This document shows positions 1 through 7,499 of a DNA stretch of 33,652 nt, piece by piece. The stretch lies in contig MGDX01000018.1 of assembly GCA_001791035.1 (NCBI GenBank), forward strand, positions 1 to 33,652, written 5' to 3'. The notes under the pieces are model-generated. The model saw nothing but the letters and a program-made list of their open reading frames with translations, did not search any database and was not told the DNA's origin. The position numbers and the translations under genes were made by a program. This DNA is from Candidatus Uhrbacteria bacterium RIFCSPHIGHO2_02_FULL_53_13. GTDB taxonomy: Bacteria; Patescibacteriota; Patescibacteriia; UBA9934; UBA11717. Every line of letters begins with the position of its first letter. Positions within the stretch are counted from its first letter, which is position 1.

Positions 1-343
1 GCTCTTTTGGCACCACCTTCACTCCGTAGCGAATCGACGCGATGATCCAGTACAAAAATCCGAGATCCCAGAGTAGCAACCAAAAGCGCGACGAAAGAAA
101 CGGCACGTGTTGCCAAGCGGCAAACCAATACAGCAACCCGAGGACACCCATCACGACGAGCATCACGGCCACGCGGCGTCCGATCTCTTTGCCGAACTTA
201 TCTTGCGCCTGTCGTCGCGTGACGAGCCGAACAATAGCGCCGACAATGACCGCCGCCAAAAAGAGAATGAAGTACAACTTCAACGTGACCGGCTCTTGTT
301 GCGGCGCACGATCGAACCAGAATGTGAGTGTAAGAATGCTCAT
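1..343 (-). CDS. Partial membrane protein (3' end beyond left edge): MSILTLTFWFDRAPQQEPVTLKLYFILFLAAVIVGAIVRLVTRRQ...
   Basis: Manual minus-strand translation from the CAT at 341-343 is open to the window edge. Several hydrophobic segments. Start overlaps the upstream stop (ATGA). Absent from the ORF track because it has no stop in the window. Confidence 0.75.
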   Translation of the reverse strand, partial: MSILTLTFWFDRAPQQEPVTLKLYFILFLAAVIVGAIVRLVTRRQAQDKFGKEIGRRVAVMLVVMGVLGLLYWFAAWQHVPFLSSRFWLLLWDLGFLYWIIASIRYGVKVVPKE

Positions 344-894
344 GTTTTATGACAGACAAATGCGTAATGGTATGGACCGACGTGGACATCGCCCTCGTAT
401 CGAAGCCCCGTCACAAGACAGATGGATCGAGCTTCGGCGTCCGTGATACGGCGTTTGATGTGCGGCCCATGGCGGATGGTTCCGGTTGGCTTCCAATCAA
501 CCACGACGATACGCCCGCCGGATTTTAGCAGACGGATGGCTTCCTTTACAACTTCGAGGCGATCGTCGAGAAGCGACAGGCCGTTGACGAGGAGTACAAC
601 GTCCGCCTCGCCGGACGGAAGCGGGATGCCACCGTGGCGCTGTGCGTTTCCCCAGATGGGCTCCACGTGTCCAAATCCCGCTACTTGGGCGCGTGCACGA
701 ATGCTGTCGAGCGCGGAGCGGCGAATGTCGATGGCAAACACGCGCCCGTCGGATCCCACAAGTTCCGCAGCCGGAAGCGTGCAGACACCGTGATGTCCGC
801 AATGCATATCCACCACCGATGCGCCACTGCGCAAACCGGCGGAGCGGCACACCGCGTATGGGTCAAAAAAATCCGTTGTTTGAGAAAGGCGCAT
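340..894 (-). CDS. Class I SAM-dependent methyltransferase
   Basis: VVDMHCGHHGVCTLPAAELVGSDGRVFAIDIRRSALDSIRARA...EADVVLLVNGLSLL...LKSGGRIVVVDWKP fits the Rossmann methyltransferase pattern. Internal ATG at 894 (TAATG overlap with the upstream stop) preferred over the track start at 1026. Confidence 0.8.
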   Translation of the reverse strand: MRLSQTTDFFDPYAVCRSAGLRSGASVVDMHCGHHGVCTLPAAELVGSDGRVFAIDIRRSALDSIRARAQVAGFGHVEPIWGNAQRHGGIPLPSGEADVVLLVNGLSLLDDRLEVVKEAIRLLKSGGRIVVVDWKPTGTIRHGPHIKRRITDAEARSICLVTGLRYEGDVHVGPYHYAFVCHKT

Positions 895-1154
895 TACCGC
901 GGTTTTGGAATGAAGGGGGATACGAGCCAAGCCATCAGGTCCATGTGCAGATTCGTCATGATAAAAAATCCGATAAAAATGGCGACCGTTCCGACGATTT
1001 TCATGATGCCCGTCGTACCGCCCCATATGGCAAATTGCGTTTCCGCCCAGTACGAGCGCCCCATCAAGTCAACAACATCAGAAGACTTCCATACCACCAA
1101 AAAACCAAACGCCGAGACGATGAGTCCAATGATGATGCGCCAAAACCAAGACAT
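894..1154 (-). CDS. Small (86 aa) integral membrane protein, hypothetical
   Basis: Two hydrophobic helices; stop overlaps the methyltransferase start (TAATG). Confidence 0.65.
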   Translation of the reverse strand: MSWFWRIIIGLIVSAFGFLVVWKSSDVVDLMGRSYWAETQFAIWGGTTGIMKIVGTVAIFIGFFIMTNLHMDLMAWLVSPFIPKPR

Positions 1155-1280
1155 AAGGTGAAATAAGAATGCGTATATTCACCTGTGCAGTATACCAAGA
1201 AAGAAGAGATCGAGAGAAACGAGCCGTGTCAAGAGCTCTGCAAACGAAAAACAACAATATCGCTGCCAATTGGTGCGCAT

Positions 1281-2003
1281 CTATATTTTTCCCGTAAACA
1301 CGTTTTCGAGCACGTTACTTTTCATCAACTCCTTCGGTTTCCCGTGAGCCACGACGCGCCCTTTATCGAGCACGTACCCGCGCGTTGCAACGGAGAGCAG
1401 CGACTTGATGTTGTGCTCAACCACCATGATGGCTGTGTTGCGACGCGCGTTGATTTCTTGCATAAGCGCAAAAACCTCTTTCACTATTTTGGGCGCAAGA
1501 CCTAGCGACGGTTCGTCCAAGAGCAAGACCTTTGGATCAGTCATCAGCCCTCGGGCAATCGCGAGTTGTTGCTGTTGCCCTCCCGAAAGCGAACCGGACG
1601 GAACAAAGAGTTTTGTTTTGAGCGCTGGAAATAATTCCAGAACCTCATCGATTCTTGCACTCGTCAGCTTCTTGTCCCGATTCGCATATCCACCAACTTC
1701 CAAGTTCTCACGCACCGTCAGACCAGAAAATACGCGCCGCCCTTGCGGAACAAATGCAATGCCGCGTTCCACAACCTCGTGCGAGATTGGCGTGAACGCC
1801 CTCTCGTGCCACAGCACTTCGCCATGCGTGATAGGTGCAAGGCCAAACATCGCTTTGAGGATCGTTGACTTCCCCGCACCATTTGGCCCCATCAAAGCCA
1901 CAATCTCGCCTTCATCCAGCGTAACCGTTACATGATCAAGAGCGTGCACGCCGCTGTACTGAACCGAAACGTCCTTGAGTTGTAAAAGCGTTTCCGTTTT
2001 CAT
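1281..2003 (-). CDS. livF: Branched-chain amino acid ABC transporter ATP-binding protein (LivF-like)
   Basis: Walker A GPNGAGKST, signature LSGGQQQQLAIARGL, Walker B VLLLDEPSLGLAP; position in liv operon. Confidence 0.92.
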   Translation of the reverse strand: MKTETLLQLKDVSVQYSGVHALDHVTVTLDEGEIVALMGPNGAGKSTILKAMFGLAPITHGEVLWHERAFTPISHEVVERGIAFVPQGRRVFSGLTVRENLEVGGYANRDKKLTSARIDEVLELFPALKTKLFVPSGSLSGGQQQQLAIARGLMTDPKVLLLDEPSLGLAPKIVKEVFALMQEINARRNTAIMVVEHNIKSLLSVATRGYVLDKGRVVAHGKPKELMKSNVLENVFTGKI

Positions 2004-2737
2004 ACGCCCAAATACGCCTCAATCACTGCTGGATTTGTCAGAACTTGCTTGGGCATTCCTTCTGCAAGAAGTTGCCCCGCATCCATCACAATAATGCGGT
2101 CACAGAGCTCACGAATGATAGCCATGTCGTGTTCAATAAGCACGACGGTTTTTTCTCCGGCTCGGAGTTCCTTTAGGATATCGGAAACGACTCTCACCAT
2201 CTCGGGAAAAAGACCAGCGAACGGTTCATCAAAAAGAATCATATCAGCACTGGTGGCAAGAGCACGCGCAATCTCCAAGAGTTTGCGCTGCCCATACGAA
2301 AGCTCTTTTGCAAGCGCGCGGCGCTTATCATACAGCCCAACACGAGTAAGCACTTCTTTGACGAGTGTCTCGTGAATATCACGATGTCTTTCAAATAACG
2401 CAGCAAGAGGCGAGCGCTTCGTCATGGCAATGAGCACGTTATCCTGCACGCTCATCTGCTCAAAGAGTCGAATGTTCTGAAACGTGCGCGCGATCCCAAG
2501 CTCGAATACCTCCCATGCCTTAATCCCCCCTTTTTCTTGTTGATCTCCTATGACGACACGCCCACCATCCATCGCGCTGATACCGGTGAGCACATTGATG
2601 AACGTGGTTTTGCCCGAACCGTTTGGACCGATGATGCCCGTGATTTCACCTTTGCGAATCTGAACAGAAAAACGATCAATCGCGACAACCCCGCCAAATT
2701 TTTTCACGAGCTGCTTTGTTTCAAGAGCGTTCGTCAT
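2000..2737 (-). CDS. livG: Branched-chain amino acid ABC transporter ATP-binding protein (LivG-like)
   Basis: Walker A GPNGSGKTT, signature LSYGQRKLLEIARAL, Walker B MILFDEPFAGL; ATGA overlaps with neighbours. Confidence 0.92.
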   Translation of the reverse strand: MTNALETKQLVKKFGGVVAIDRFSVQIRKGEITGIIGPNGSGKTTFINVLTGISAMDGGRVVIGDQQEKGGIKAWEVFELGIARTFQNIRLFEQMSVQDNVLIAMTKRSPLAALFERHRDIHETLVKEVLTRVGLYDKRRALAKELSYGQRKLLEIARALATSADMILFDEPFAGLFPEMVRVVSDILKELRAGEKTVVLIEHDMAIIRELCDRIIVMDAGQLLAEGMPKQVLTNPAVIEAYLGV

Positions 2738-3600
2738 AGTTTATAAGTGCCGACAAGTCCCTGTGGTCGGTACAGCATCAGCAAAACAAGTATGACACCG
2801 TACAAGAGTTGGCGCATTTGTGCGGCGATATCGGAAGGAAGACCGACAAATCGTAGTAGCTCTGGCAAGAGCACAAGGACAACGGCTCCCATGAGCGGTC
2901 CGCGCAATGATCCGGCACCGCCGAGAATCACGATCGCGAGAATGAAAATGGATTCATTGACCGAAAAGGCCGACGGCGCAATAAAGGTGATGTAACTTGC
3001 GTACAAGCCACCAGCAATCGCCGCCATGCCAGCGGCTATCGTAAAAATGATAAGTTTGTATGAAGTCGTACGATATCCAAAAACAGAAATTGCGGTTTCG
3101 TCTTCACGGATCGCCGTAAGAATTCTGCCGAATGAAGAACGAACCATGAAGCGTGCGAGAGCGTACACACACGCAAGCACAACAAGAGCAAGCAACAAAA
3201 AGGCAACGTTTTCGACAAACGTGAAACCAAACATGTCTGGGCGCGGTATGCCCGGAATCCCAAAGGGCCCACGCGTCACTTGAAGCCAGTTTTGGAATAC
3301 AACATAAACGATCACCCCAAAACCGAGTGATGCGAGAGCATAGTAATCCGTTTTGAACTTTGAGAGCACAACGCCAATCAGGAGCGCAACAAGCATCGTG
3401 ATCACCACTGCAAGCGGAAGAGCAAAAAAGAAATTCAAACCGAGCATCTTCAACAAAAGTGTCGTCGCGTACGCACCAATGCCATAAAATGCCGCGTGCG
3501 CAACCGAAAGCATGCCGGTATAGCCGACGATGAGATCAAGCGAGATCGCCAAGATGCCAAAGATGGCAGAGAAGATCGCAATGTGAATCAGGTACTCCAT
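2734..3600 (-). CDS. livM: Branched-chain amino acid ABC transporter permease (LivM-like)
   Basis: DLIVGYTGMLSVAHAAFYGIGAYA...GGAGSLRGPLMGAVV motifs; start reassigned to MEYLIHIAIFSAIF at 3600. Confidence 0.92.
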   Translation of the reverse strand: MEYLIHIAIFSAIFGILAISLDLIVGYTGMLSVAHAAFYGIGAYATTLLLKMLGLNFFFALPLAVVITMLVALLIGVVLSKFKTDYYALASLGFGVIVYVVFQNWLQVTRGPFGIPGIPRPDMFGFTFVENVAFLLLALVVLACVYALARFMVRSSFGRILTAIREDETAISVFGYRTTSYKLIIFTIAAGMAAIAGGLYASYITFIAPSAFSVNESIFILAIVILGGAGSLRGPLMGAVVLVLLPELLRFVGLPSDIAAQMRQLLYGVILVLLMLYRPQGLVGTYKL

Positions 3601-3602
3601 AC

Positions 3603-4472
3603 TTATTTTCTTCCGAGAATACCGAAAGGTCTCAACAGCAAGAACAGAATCAGAATAGAAAATGAGATCGCGTCTTTCCACTCCCCGGGAATAAACCACA
3701 CTCCGACATTCTCTGAAAACCCCAAAAGATAAGCGCCTAACAATGCGCCCGGTACAGATCCCATACCGCCGATGATCGCCGCAATCACTCCTTTGAGAAG
3801 AAGGGGCAGCCCCATAATGGGTTCAATGCCGGTATCAAAGCCGGATAGAATGCCCGCCATGCCAGCAAGCATGGAACCAATCACAAATGTTTTGCCGATC
3901 ACTTTATGAGTGTTAATGCCGACGATTTTTGCAACTTCCTCGTCGTCGGCGGTGGCGCGAACGACTTTGCCGAACGACGTTTTTTTGAGAATCAACCATA
4001 CACAAACGAATGCCGCCAATGCGGTCCCTACAAGAACAATTTGCACATCGGTGATCGTGGCTCCCGCAACCGTGAATGGAGATCCTCCTTCAAGAATCGG
4101 AGCGAGTGTCAAAAATTGCGAACCAAACAACAGAGCAATGAGCGCCTGAATAGCCGTGAATGCCCCAAGAGATGCGACAAGAAGAACGAGCGCGGAAGAT
4201 TTGCGCGATCGAAGTGGAGAAAACACACATCGCTCTAGAAGCCATCCCACGAGCGTGGCGATGAGAATGCCCAGTGCGACCGCAACCATCACAGGGAGCC
4301 CGAGCATTCTTCCAAAGAAAAACACTCCATATCCACCCACAGCTGCCAAAACACCATGAGCAAGATTAAAAAACTTGGTGACGCTATATATGAGCGAGAA
4401 GCCCATCGCCACAAGCGCATAGAGCGATCCTGCGATGATGGAATTGATGATGATCTGTGGAACAATACTCAT
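3603..4472 (-). CDS. livH: Branched-chain amino acid ABC transporter permease (LivH-like)
   Basis: INSIIAGSLYALVAMGFSLIYSVTKFFNLAHG...IIGGMGSVPGALLGAYLLG typical of LivH. Confidence 0.93.
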   Translation of the reverse strand: MSIVPQIIINSIIAGSLYALVAMGFSLIYSVTKFFNLAHGVLAAVGGYGVFFFGRMLGLPVMVAVALGILIATLVGWLLERCVFSPLRSRKSSALVLLVASLGAFTAIQALIALLFGSQFLTLAPILEGGSPFTVAGATITDVQIVLVGTALAAFVCVWLILKKTSFGKVVRATADDEEVAKIVGINTHKVIGKTFVIGSMLAGMAGILSGFDTGIEPIMGLPLLLKGVIAAIIGGMGSVPGALLGAYLLGFSENVGVWFIPGEWKDAISFSILILFLLLRPFGILGRK

Positions 4473-4501
4473 ACGGGTTTACTCCCGAGAGTGAAACAGC
4501 A

Positions 4502-4527
4502 AACTGCCCCACTCTCGCGGGGCAGTT
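4502..4527 (-). promoter_or_regulatory. Intercistronic hairpin between livJ and livH
   Basis: AACTGCCCC-ACTCTCGC-GGGGCAGTT, 9-bp perfect stem, no strong T tract; lies between the livJ stop (4537) and livH start (4472). Confidence 0.65.
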
Positions 4528-4536
4528 GTTGTTACA

Positions 4537-5655
4537 TTACTTTACGAGCTCTGCCTTTCCGTTTTTATAGACAAAGACTTCGTAGGCGGCCTTTTCCAGA
4601 TCGCCATTATCATCGTAACTGATCTCTGGGAATGAAACTCCTTCGGTATAGGTAAGATCATTGAGCCCCTTCACCACCGCGGCGGCATCCGTGCCGGATT
4701 TCTCCATGATGCCCGCATAAATCTTGAGAGCATCGTAGGCGAGCGGTGCGATGATGTTTGCATCGACACCGGTCAATGCCTTCACTTGCGCCTTAAACTC
4801 GTCTGTATTATTAACCTTTGCGGCCGTGTACATCACTCCCTCACTCACGCCAGAGTTTACGATCTCATCTCCAAGAAATGCATCTCCACCGATCAGCGGT
4901 ACATCTACACCGGCTTCCTTGAATTGCTTGATGGCTGCAATGCCCCCCGCTGGGAAAAGAGGTACATACACGATGTCCGGATTTGTATTCTTGATCTTAC
5001 TGACTTGTGTGCGCACATCTTTCACATCCTGTGCCACGCCCTCATCAAAGAGAATCTCGCCGCCAAGCTCCTTAAAACGCTCAACGAACACTCGACGAAG
5101 CCCAACACCCCATTCGTTGTTCACATACAGAACGGCAACTTTGCGCGCGCCAAGGTCGCTATAGAGATATTCGGCGGCAAACTTACCCTGGAACGCATCA
5201 GACGGATACGTACTGAAGATCGAGTCTGGCCCGCCAGCGAGTCCCGGGGCAGATGCTCCAATCAGAATGAGCGGCACTTCGGCAGAGCGAGCAATTGGGA
5301 TTGCCGCACCGGCAACCGGCGAACACACAGGTCCGATGATTGCACTGACCTTATCAACGTTCACGAGCTTCTGCATGGCACTCACGCCTGACGGACTGCA
5401 AGTGTCGTCCTCGAACACGAGTTCGATCATGCGGCCGTTGACGCCGCCGGCTTCGTTAATTTCTTTCTGTGCAAGAAGCGCACCGGCACGAGCACTTTCA
5501 CCGTAACTTGCCGCCTCACCAGAGAGCGGTGAAGAGACACCGATTTTAATGGGTCCCTCCTCACTCACGGTTTTATTATCGCCAGAAAGAAGCCACAAGC
5601 CCCCTCCTACAACAATGACCGCAACGACTATCCAAAGGATATTCCTATTATTCAT
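4537..5655 (-). CDS. livJ: Branched-chain amino acid ABC transporter substrate-binding protein (LivJ/LivK-like)
   Basis: PIKIGVSSPLSGEAASYGESARAGALLAQKEINEAGGVNGRMIELVFEDDTC is the periplasmic binding protein type 1 pattern; N-terminal signal-anchor, no lipobox Cys. Confidence 0.93.
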   Translation of the reverse strand: MNNRNILWIVVAVIVVGGGLWLLSGDNKTVSEEGPIKIGVSSPLSGEAASYGESARAGALLAQKEINEAGGVNGRMIELVFEDDTCSPSGVSAMQKLVNVDKVSAIIGPVCSPVAGAAIPIARSAEVPLILIGASAPGLAGGPDSIFSTYPSDAFQGKFAAEYLYSDLGARKVAVLYVNNEWGVGLRRVFVERFKELGGEILFDEGVAQDVKDVRTQVSKIKNTNPDIVYVPLFPAGGIAAIKQFKEAGVDVPLIGGDAFLGDEIVNSGVSEGVMYTAAKVNNTDEFKAQVKALTGVDANIIAPLAYDALKIYAGIMEKSGTDAAAVVKGLNDLTYTEGVSFPEISYDDNGDLEKAAYEVFVYKNGKAELVK

Positions 5656-5781
5656 ACTGATCGCCGACTAAAAATGAATGATCTGTTACTCTGACAGCTT
5701 ACATGTTCTGCGTTTTTTGCGCCACAGTTATTCTACCCCCCCGCAAGTAGGACAAGACAGTGTATCTCTAGCAAAACGACG

Positions 5782-5802
5782 TGGTGCGCGCTGAGGGATT
5801 CG
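5782..5802 (-). repeat. 21-bp direct repeat of the 3' end (with CCA) of tRNA-Val(UAC); decayed tRNA end or att-like site
   Basis: TGGTGCGCGCTGAGGGATTCG occurs exactly at 5782-5802 and 6247-6267 in the same orientation. Confidence 0.75.
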
Positions 5803-5995
5803 CCCTCACCTCTCGCCGCTGCAGCGGCTCGGGTTCGAGCCCGGGCCTCACGATGCGCACTGCTGTGCGCATATCGCTCCGGCCGTTCTCATCCCAAGGG
5901 CTTGTTCCCGAATGTGTCTTTGGATGAATTTTGCACAGAAGCGAGCGAGCCGAAGAGAAAAAACGCAGAAATAGCAGAGCTATAATGTGCTGCAA

Positions 5996-6022
5996 AACAT
6001 CGCCCCGCTAGACGGCGGGGCG
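5996..6022 (-). terminator. Candidate intrinsic terminator
   Basis: CGCCCCGC-CGTCTA-GCGGGGCG followed by ATGTTTTG on the minus strand. Confidence 0.45.
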
Positions 6023-6040
6023 AAAATAGAGAAAAAATGT

Positions 6041-6119
6041 GAGCACGAGATAACGACAAGTCCGGTAGATGACTGACCGTCTGTTCATGGGATCGGTGAC
6101 CTGCCGTGATCTCGTGCTC
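6041..6119 (-). ncRNA. Candidate structured RNA (79 nt, nested hairpins), unknown family
   Basis: Perfect 11-bp terminal stem GAGCACGAGAT/ATCTCGTGCTC, inner CTGCCG/CGGTAG and CGGT/ACCG pairings, followed on the minus strand by ACATTTTTTC. Confidence 0.4.
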
Positions 6120-6246
6120 GAAGGACGCATCCACCAACCTGATTTCCCACGAACGACCATATTGTACACACAGAAAAAAAACAGTCAATTTCTTCGCTCC
6201 TTGGATTCACGACAGTAAACAAAAAAACGGCAGTGCCCTTGTCGTT

Positions 6247-6323
6247 TGGTGCGCGCTGAGGGATTCGAACCCCCGACCCTCTCGGTGTAAACGAGATGCT
6301 CTAACCAACTGAGCTAAGCGCGC
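6247..6323 (-). tRNA. tRNA-Val(UAC)
   Basis: GCGCGCTTAGCTCAGTTGGTTAGAGCATCTCGTTTACACCGAGAGGGTCGGGGGTTCGAATCCCTCAGCGCGCACCA; cloverleaf with 7-bp acceptor, loop TTTACAC, encoded CCA. Confidence 0.96.
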
Positions 6324-6356
6324 GTATTTATTGCACGGTGCAGACTAGCATTGCTC

Positions 6357-6392
6357 AAAAAAAAAGCCAAGAGGCTTGGGGCTAGCCTCTTG
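6357..6392 (-). terminator. Intrinsic terminator of the 6382-6951 gene
   Basis: Minus strand CAAGAGGCT-AGCCCCA-AGCCTCTTG then GC and nine T; the stop codon lies inside the hairpin. Confidence 0.8.
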
Positions 6393-6951
6393 AAGCATCG
6401 AGTGTGCTGCACACGGTCGCAGCAAGATCAGAATACGGCTTAGACAGCCATCTGCGCTCGCGATGTGCGCCGACCCAAAGGGCTATCACTGCTTTTTCGA
6501 GCGCACGCCCCTTCTGCTCGCATTTTGCCATCCTCCAAACAAACGCAAGTGCCATCAGCGTCGAAAGAAAGTTGCAGTAAAACCAATCGGGGTTGACAGC
6601 CGCGGACTGCGCGAACGCATACGTCCACAGATTCTCCTTGAATACTGTTGGCTGAAACGCTGACAAGTTCGGTCGGAAAAGATATGGAGTGCACTTCCAT
6701 ACTGTCACTCTTGCTGTTGCTGCACGATCCATGATGACGGCACGCATAGCGCTCGCGCTATCGCATGCCTCGCTCGCGCGTGGCGGAACAAACACCTGAT
6801 ACCGATAGGCTCCGTCAGGGAGAAAATCCGCTCCAGTCAATCGCACGAACGGTACATCGGGCATCCCCATATGTACCGCAACCAATCCAACCGCCTTAGC
6901 GATTTGATCGCCGGAAGGCTCAAGCGTAAGCAGAAGAACGCGATCTTCCAT
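6382..6951 (-). CDS. Hypothetical protein (orphan; alternative start at 6987)
   Basis: Open frame ending exactly in a strong terminator; GGTAGG Shine-Dalgarno-like sequence before the inner ATG (MEDRVLLLTLEPSGDQ...). No recognised domain. Confidence 0.6.
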   Translation of the reverse strand: MEDRVLLLTLEPSGDQIAKAVGLVAVHMGMPDVPFVRLTGADFLPDGAYRYQVFVPPRASEACDSASAMRAVIMDRAATARVTVWKCTPYLFRPNLSAFQPTVFKENLWTYAFAQSAAVNPDWFYCNFLSTLMALAFVWRMAKCEQKGRALEKAVIALWVGAHRERRWLSKPYSDLAATVCSTLDASRG

Positions 6952-6990
6952 GTTGCGCAACCTACCATGTGTGACTGTATGCGTCAATCG

Positions 6991-7019
6991 TTGACACTGG
7001 CGCTTCTAATTGGCATACT
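6991..7019 (+). promoter_or_regulatory. Sigma70-type promoter of tRNA-Leu(GAG)
   Basis: TTGACA - 17 bp - CATACT, 9 bp upstream of the tRNA 5' end. Confidence 0.75.
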
Positions 7020-7028
7020 CCTCTGCGC

Positions 7029-7116
7029 GCGGACGTGGCGGAATGGTAGACGCGCTAGCTTGAGGGGCTAGTGGGCTCTTTTGCCCGTGGAGGTTCAAGT
7101 CCTCTCGTCCGCACCA
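7029..7116 (+). tRNA. tRNA-Leu(GAG)
   Basis: GCGGACGTGGCGGAATGGTAGACGCGCTAGCTTGAGGGGCTAG...GTTCAAGTCCTCTCGTCCGCACCA; class II variable arm, loop TTGAGGG, encoded CCA. Confidence 0.96.
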
Positions 7117-7214
7117 ATAGGGAACTCAACGATTTTTTCGGTGGATTCAAGCGGACGGCGCAAAGCGCCGACCAAGAATTTTTTGGCGGGATTGCAAGGG
7201 AATTCAGAATTTCT

Positions 7215-7248
7215 GGCGCGCAAGCGCGCAGTGTTTTTTCGCCGAGAA
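7215..7248 (+). terminator. Candidate intrinsic terminator downstream of tRNA-Leu(GAG)
   Basis: CTGGCGCGCAAGCGCGCAG hairpin followed by TGTTTTTTCG. Confidence 0.55.
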
Positions 7249-7443
7249 GGAGGTGCGAGCCAAAGATTTCTTTGGCACAGACCTTTTTCGCAAAAAGGTC
7301 TGAATCAGAAGCAATTTTGTCCAAGGATTGAGCGTCTTTTAGCCAGTTTTGGAAAGGTGCGAGCCAATCATTCTGCTTGTGTGAAAAGTTAGAGATTTCT
7401 TCTTCGAGCGACTTCTTTTCAGATAGCAGTTTAGCTTTTTAAG

Positions 7444-7480
7444 GAAAAAAATCTATCCCCTCCGCAGAGTCGCGAAGGGG
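7444..7480 (-). terminator. Intrinsic terminator of the 7500-9227 gene
   Basis: Minus strand CCCCTTCGC-GACTCT-GCGGAGGGG followed by ATAGATTTTTTT. Confidence 0.75.
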
Positions 7481-7499
7481 CTTCACAAGAGGTTTTGCG

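Noticed and set aside
42-446. 134-aa plus-strand ORF at the left edge
   Set aside because: Antisense to the partial minus-strand membrane protein and methyltransferase; Arg/Thr/Ser-rich shadow ORF.
6041-6119. Candidate RNA considered as 5S rRNA or SRP RNA
   Set aside because: Some resemblance (CACCGATCCCATGAAC) to 5S, but only 79 nt, lacks the CCGAAC loop and has no GGAA/GNRA SRP54-binding loop.
6106-6312. 68-aa ORF ending CALRDSNPRPSRCKRDALTN
   Set aside because: Spurious translation through the tRNA-Val(UAC) gene.
7055-7392. ORFs of 86-103 aa on both strands after tRNA-Leu(GAG)
   Set aside because: They run through the tRNA and hairpin-rich DNA with no domain, ribosome-binding site or conserved pattern.
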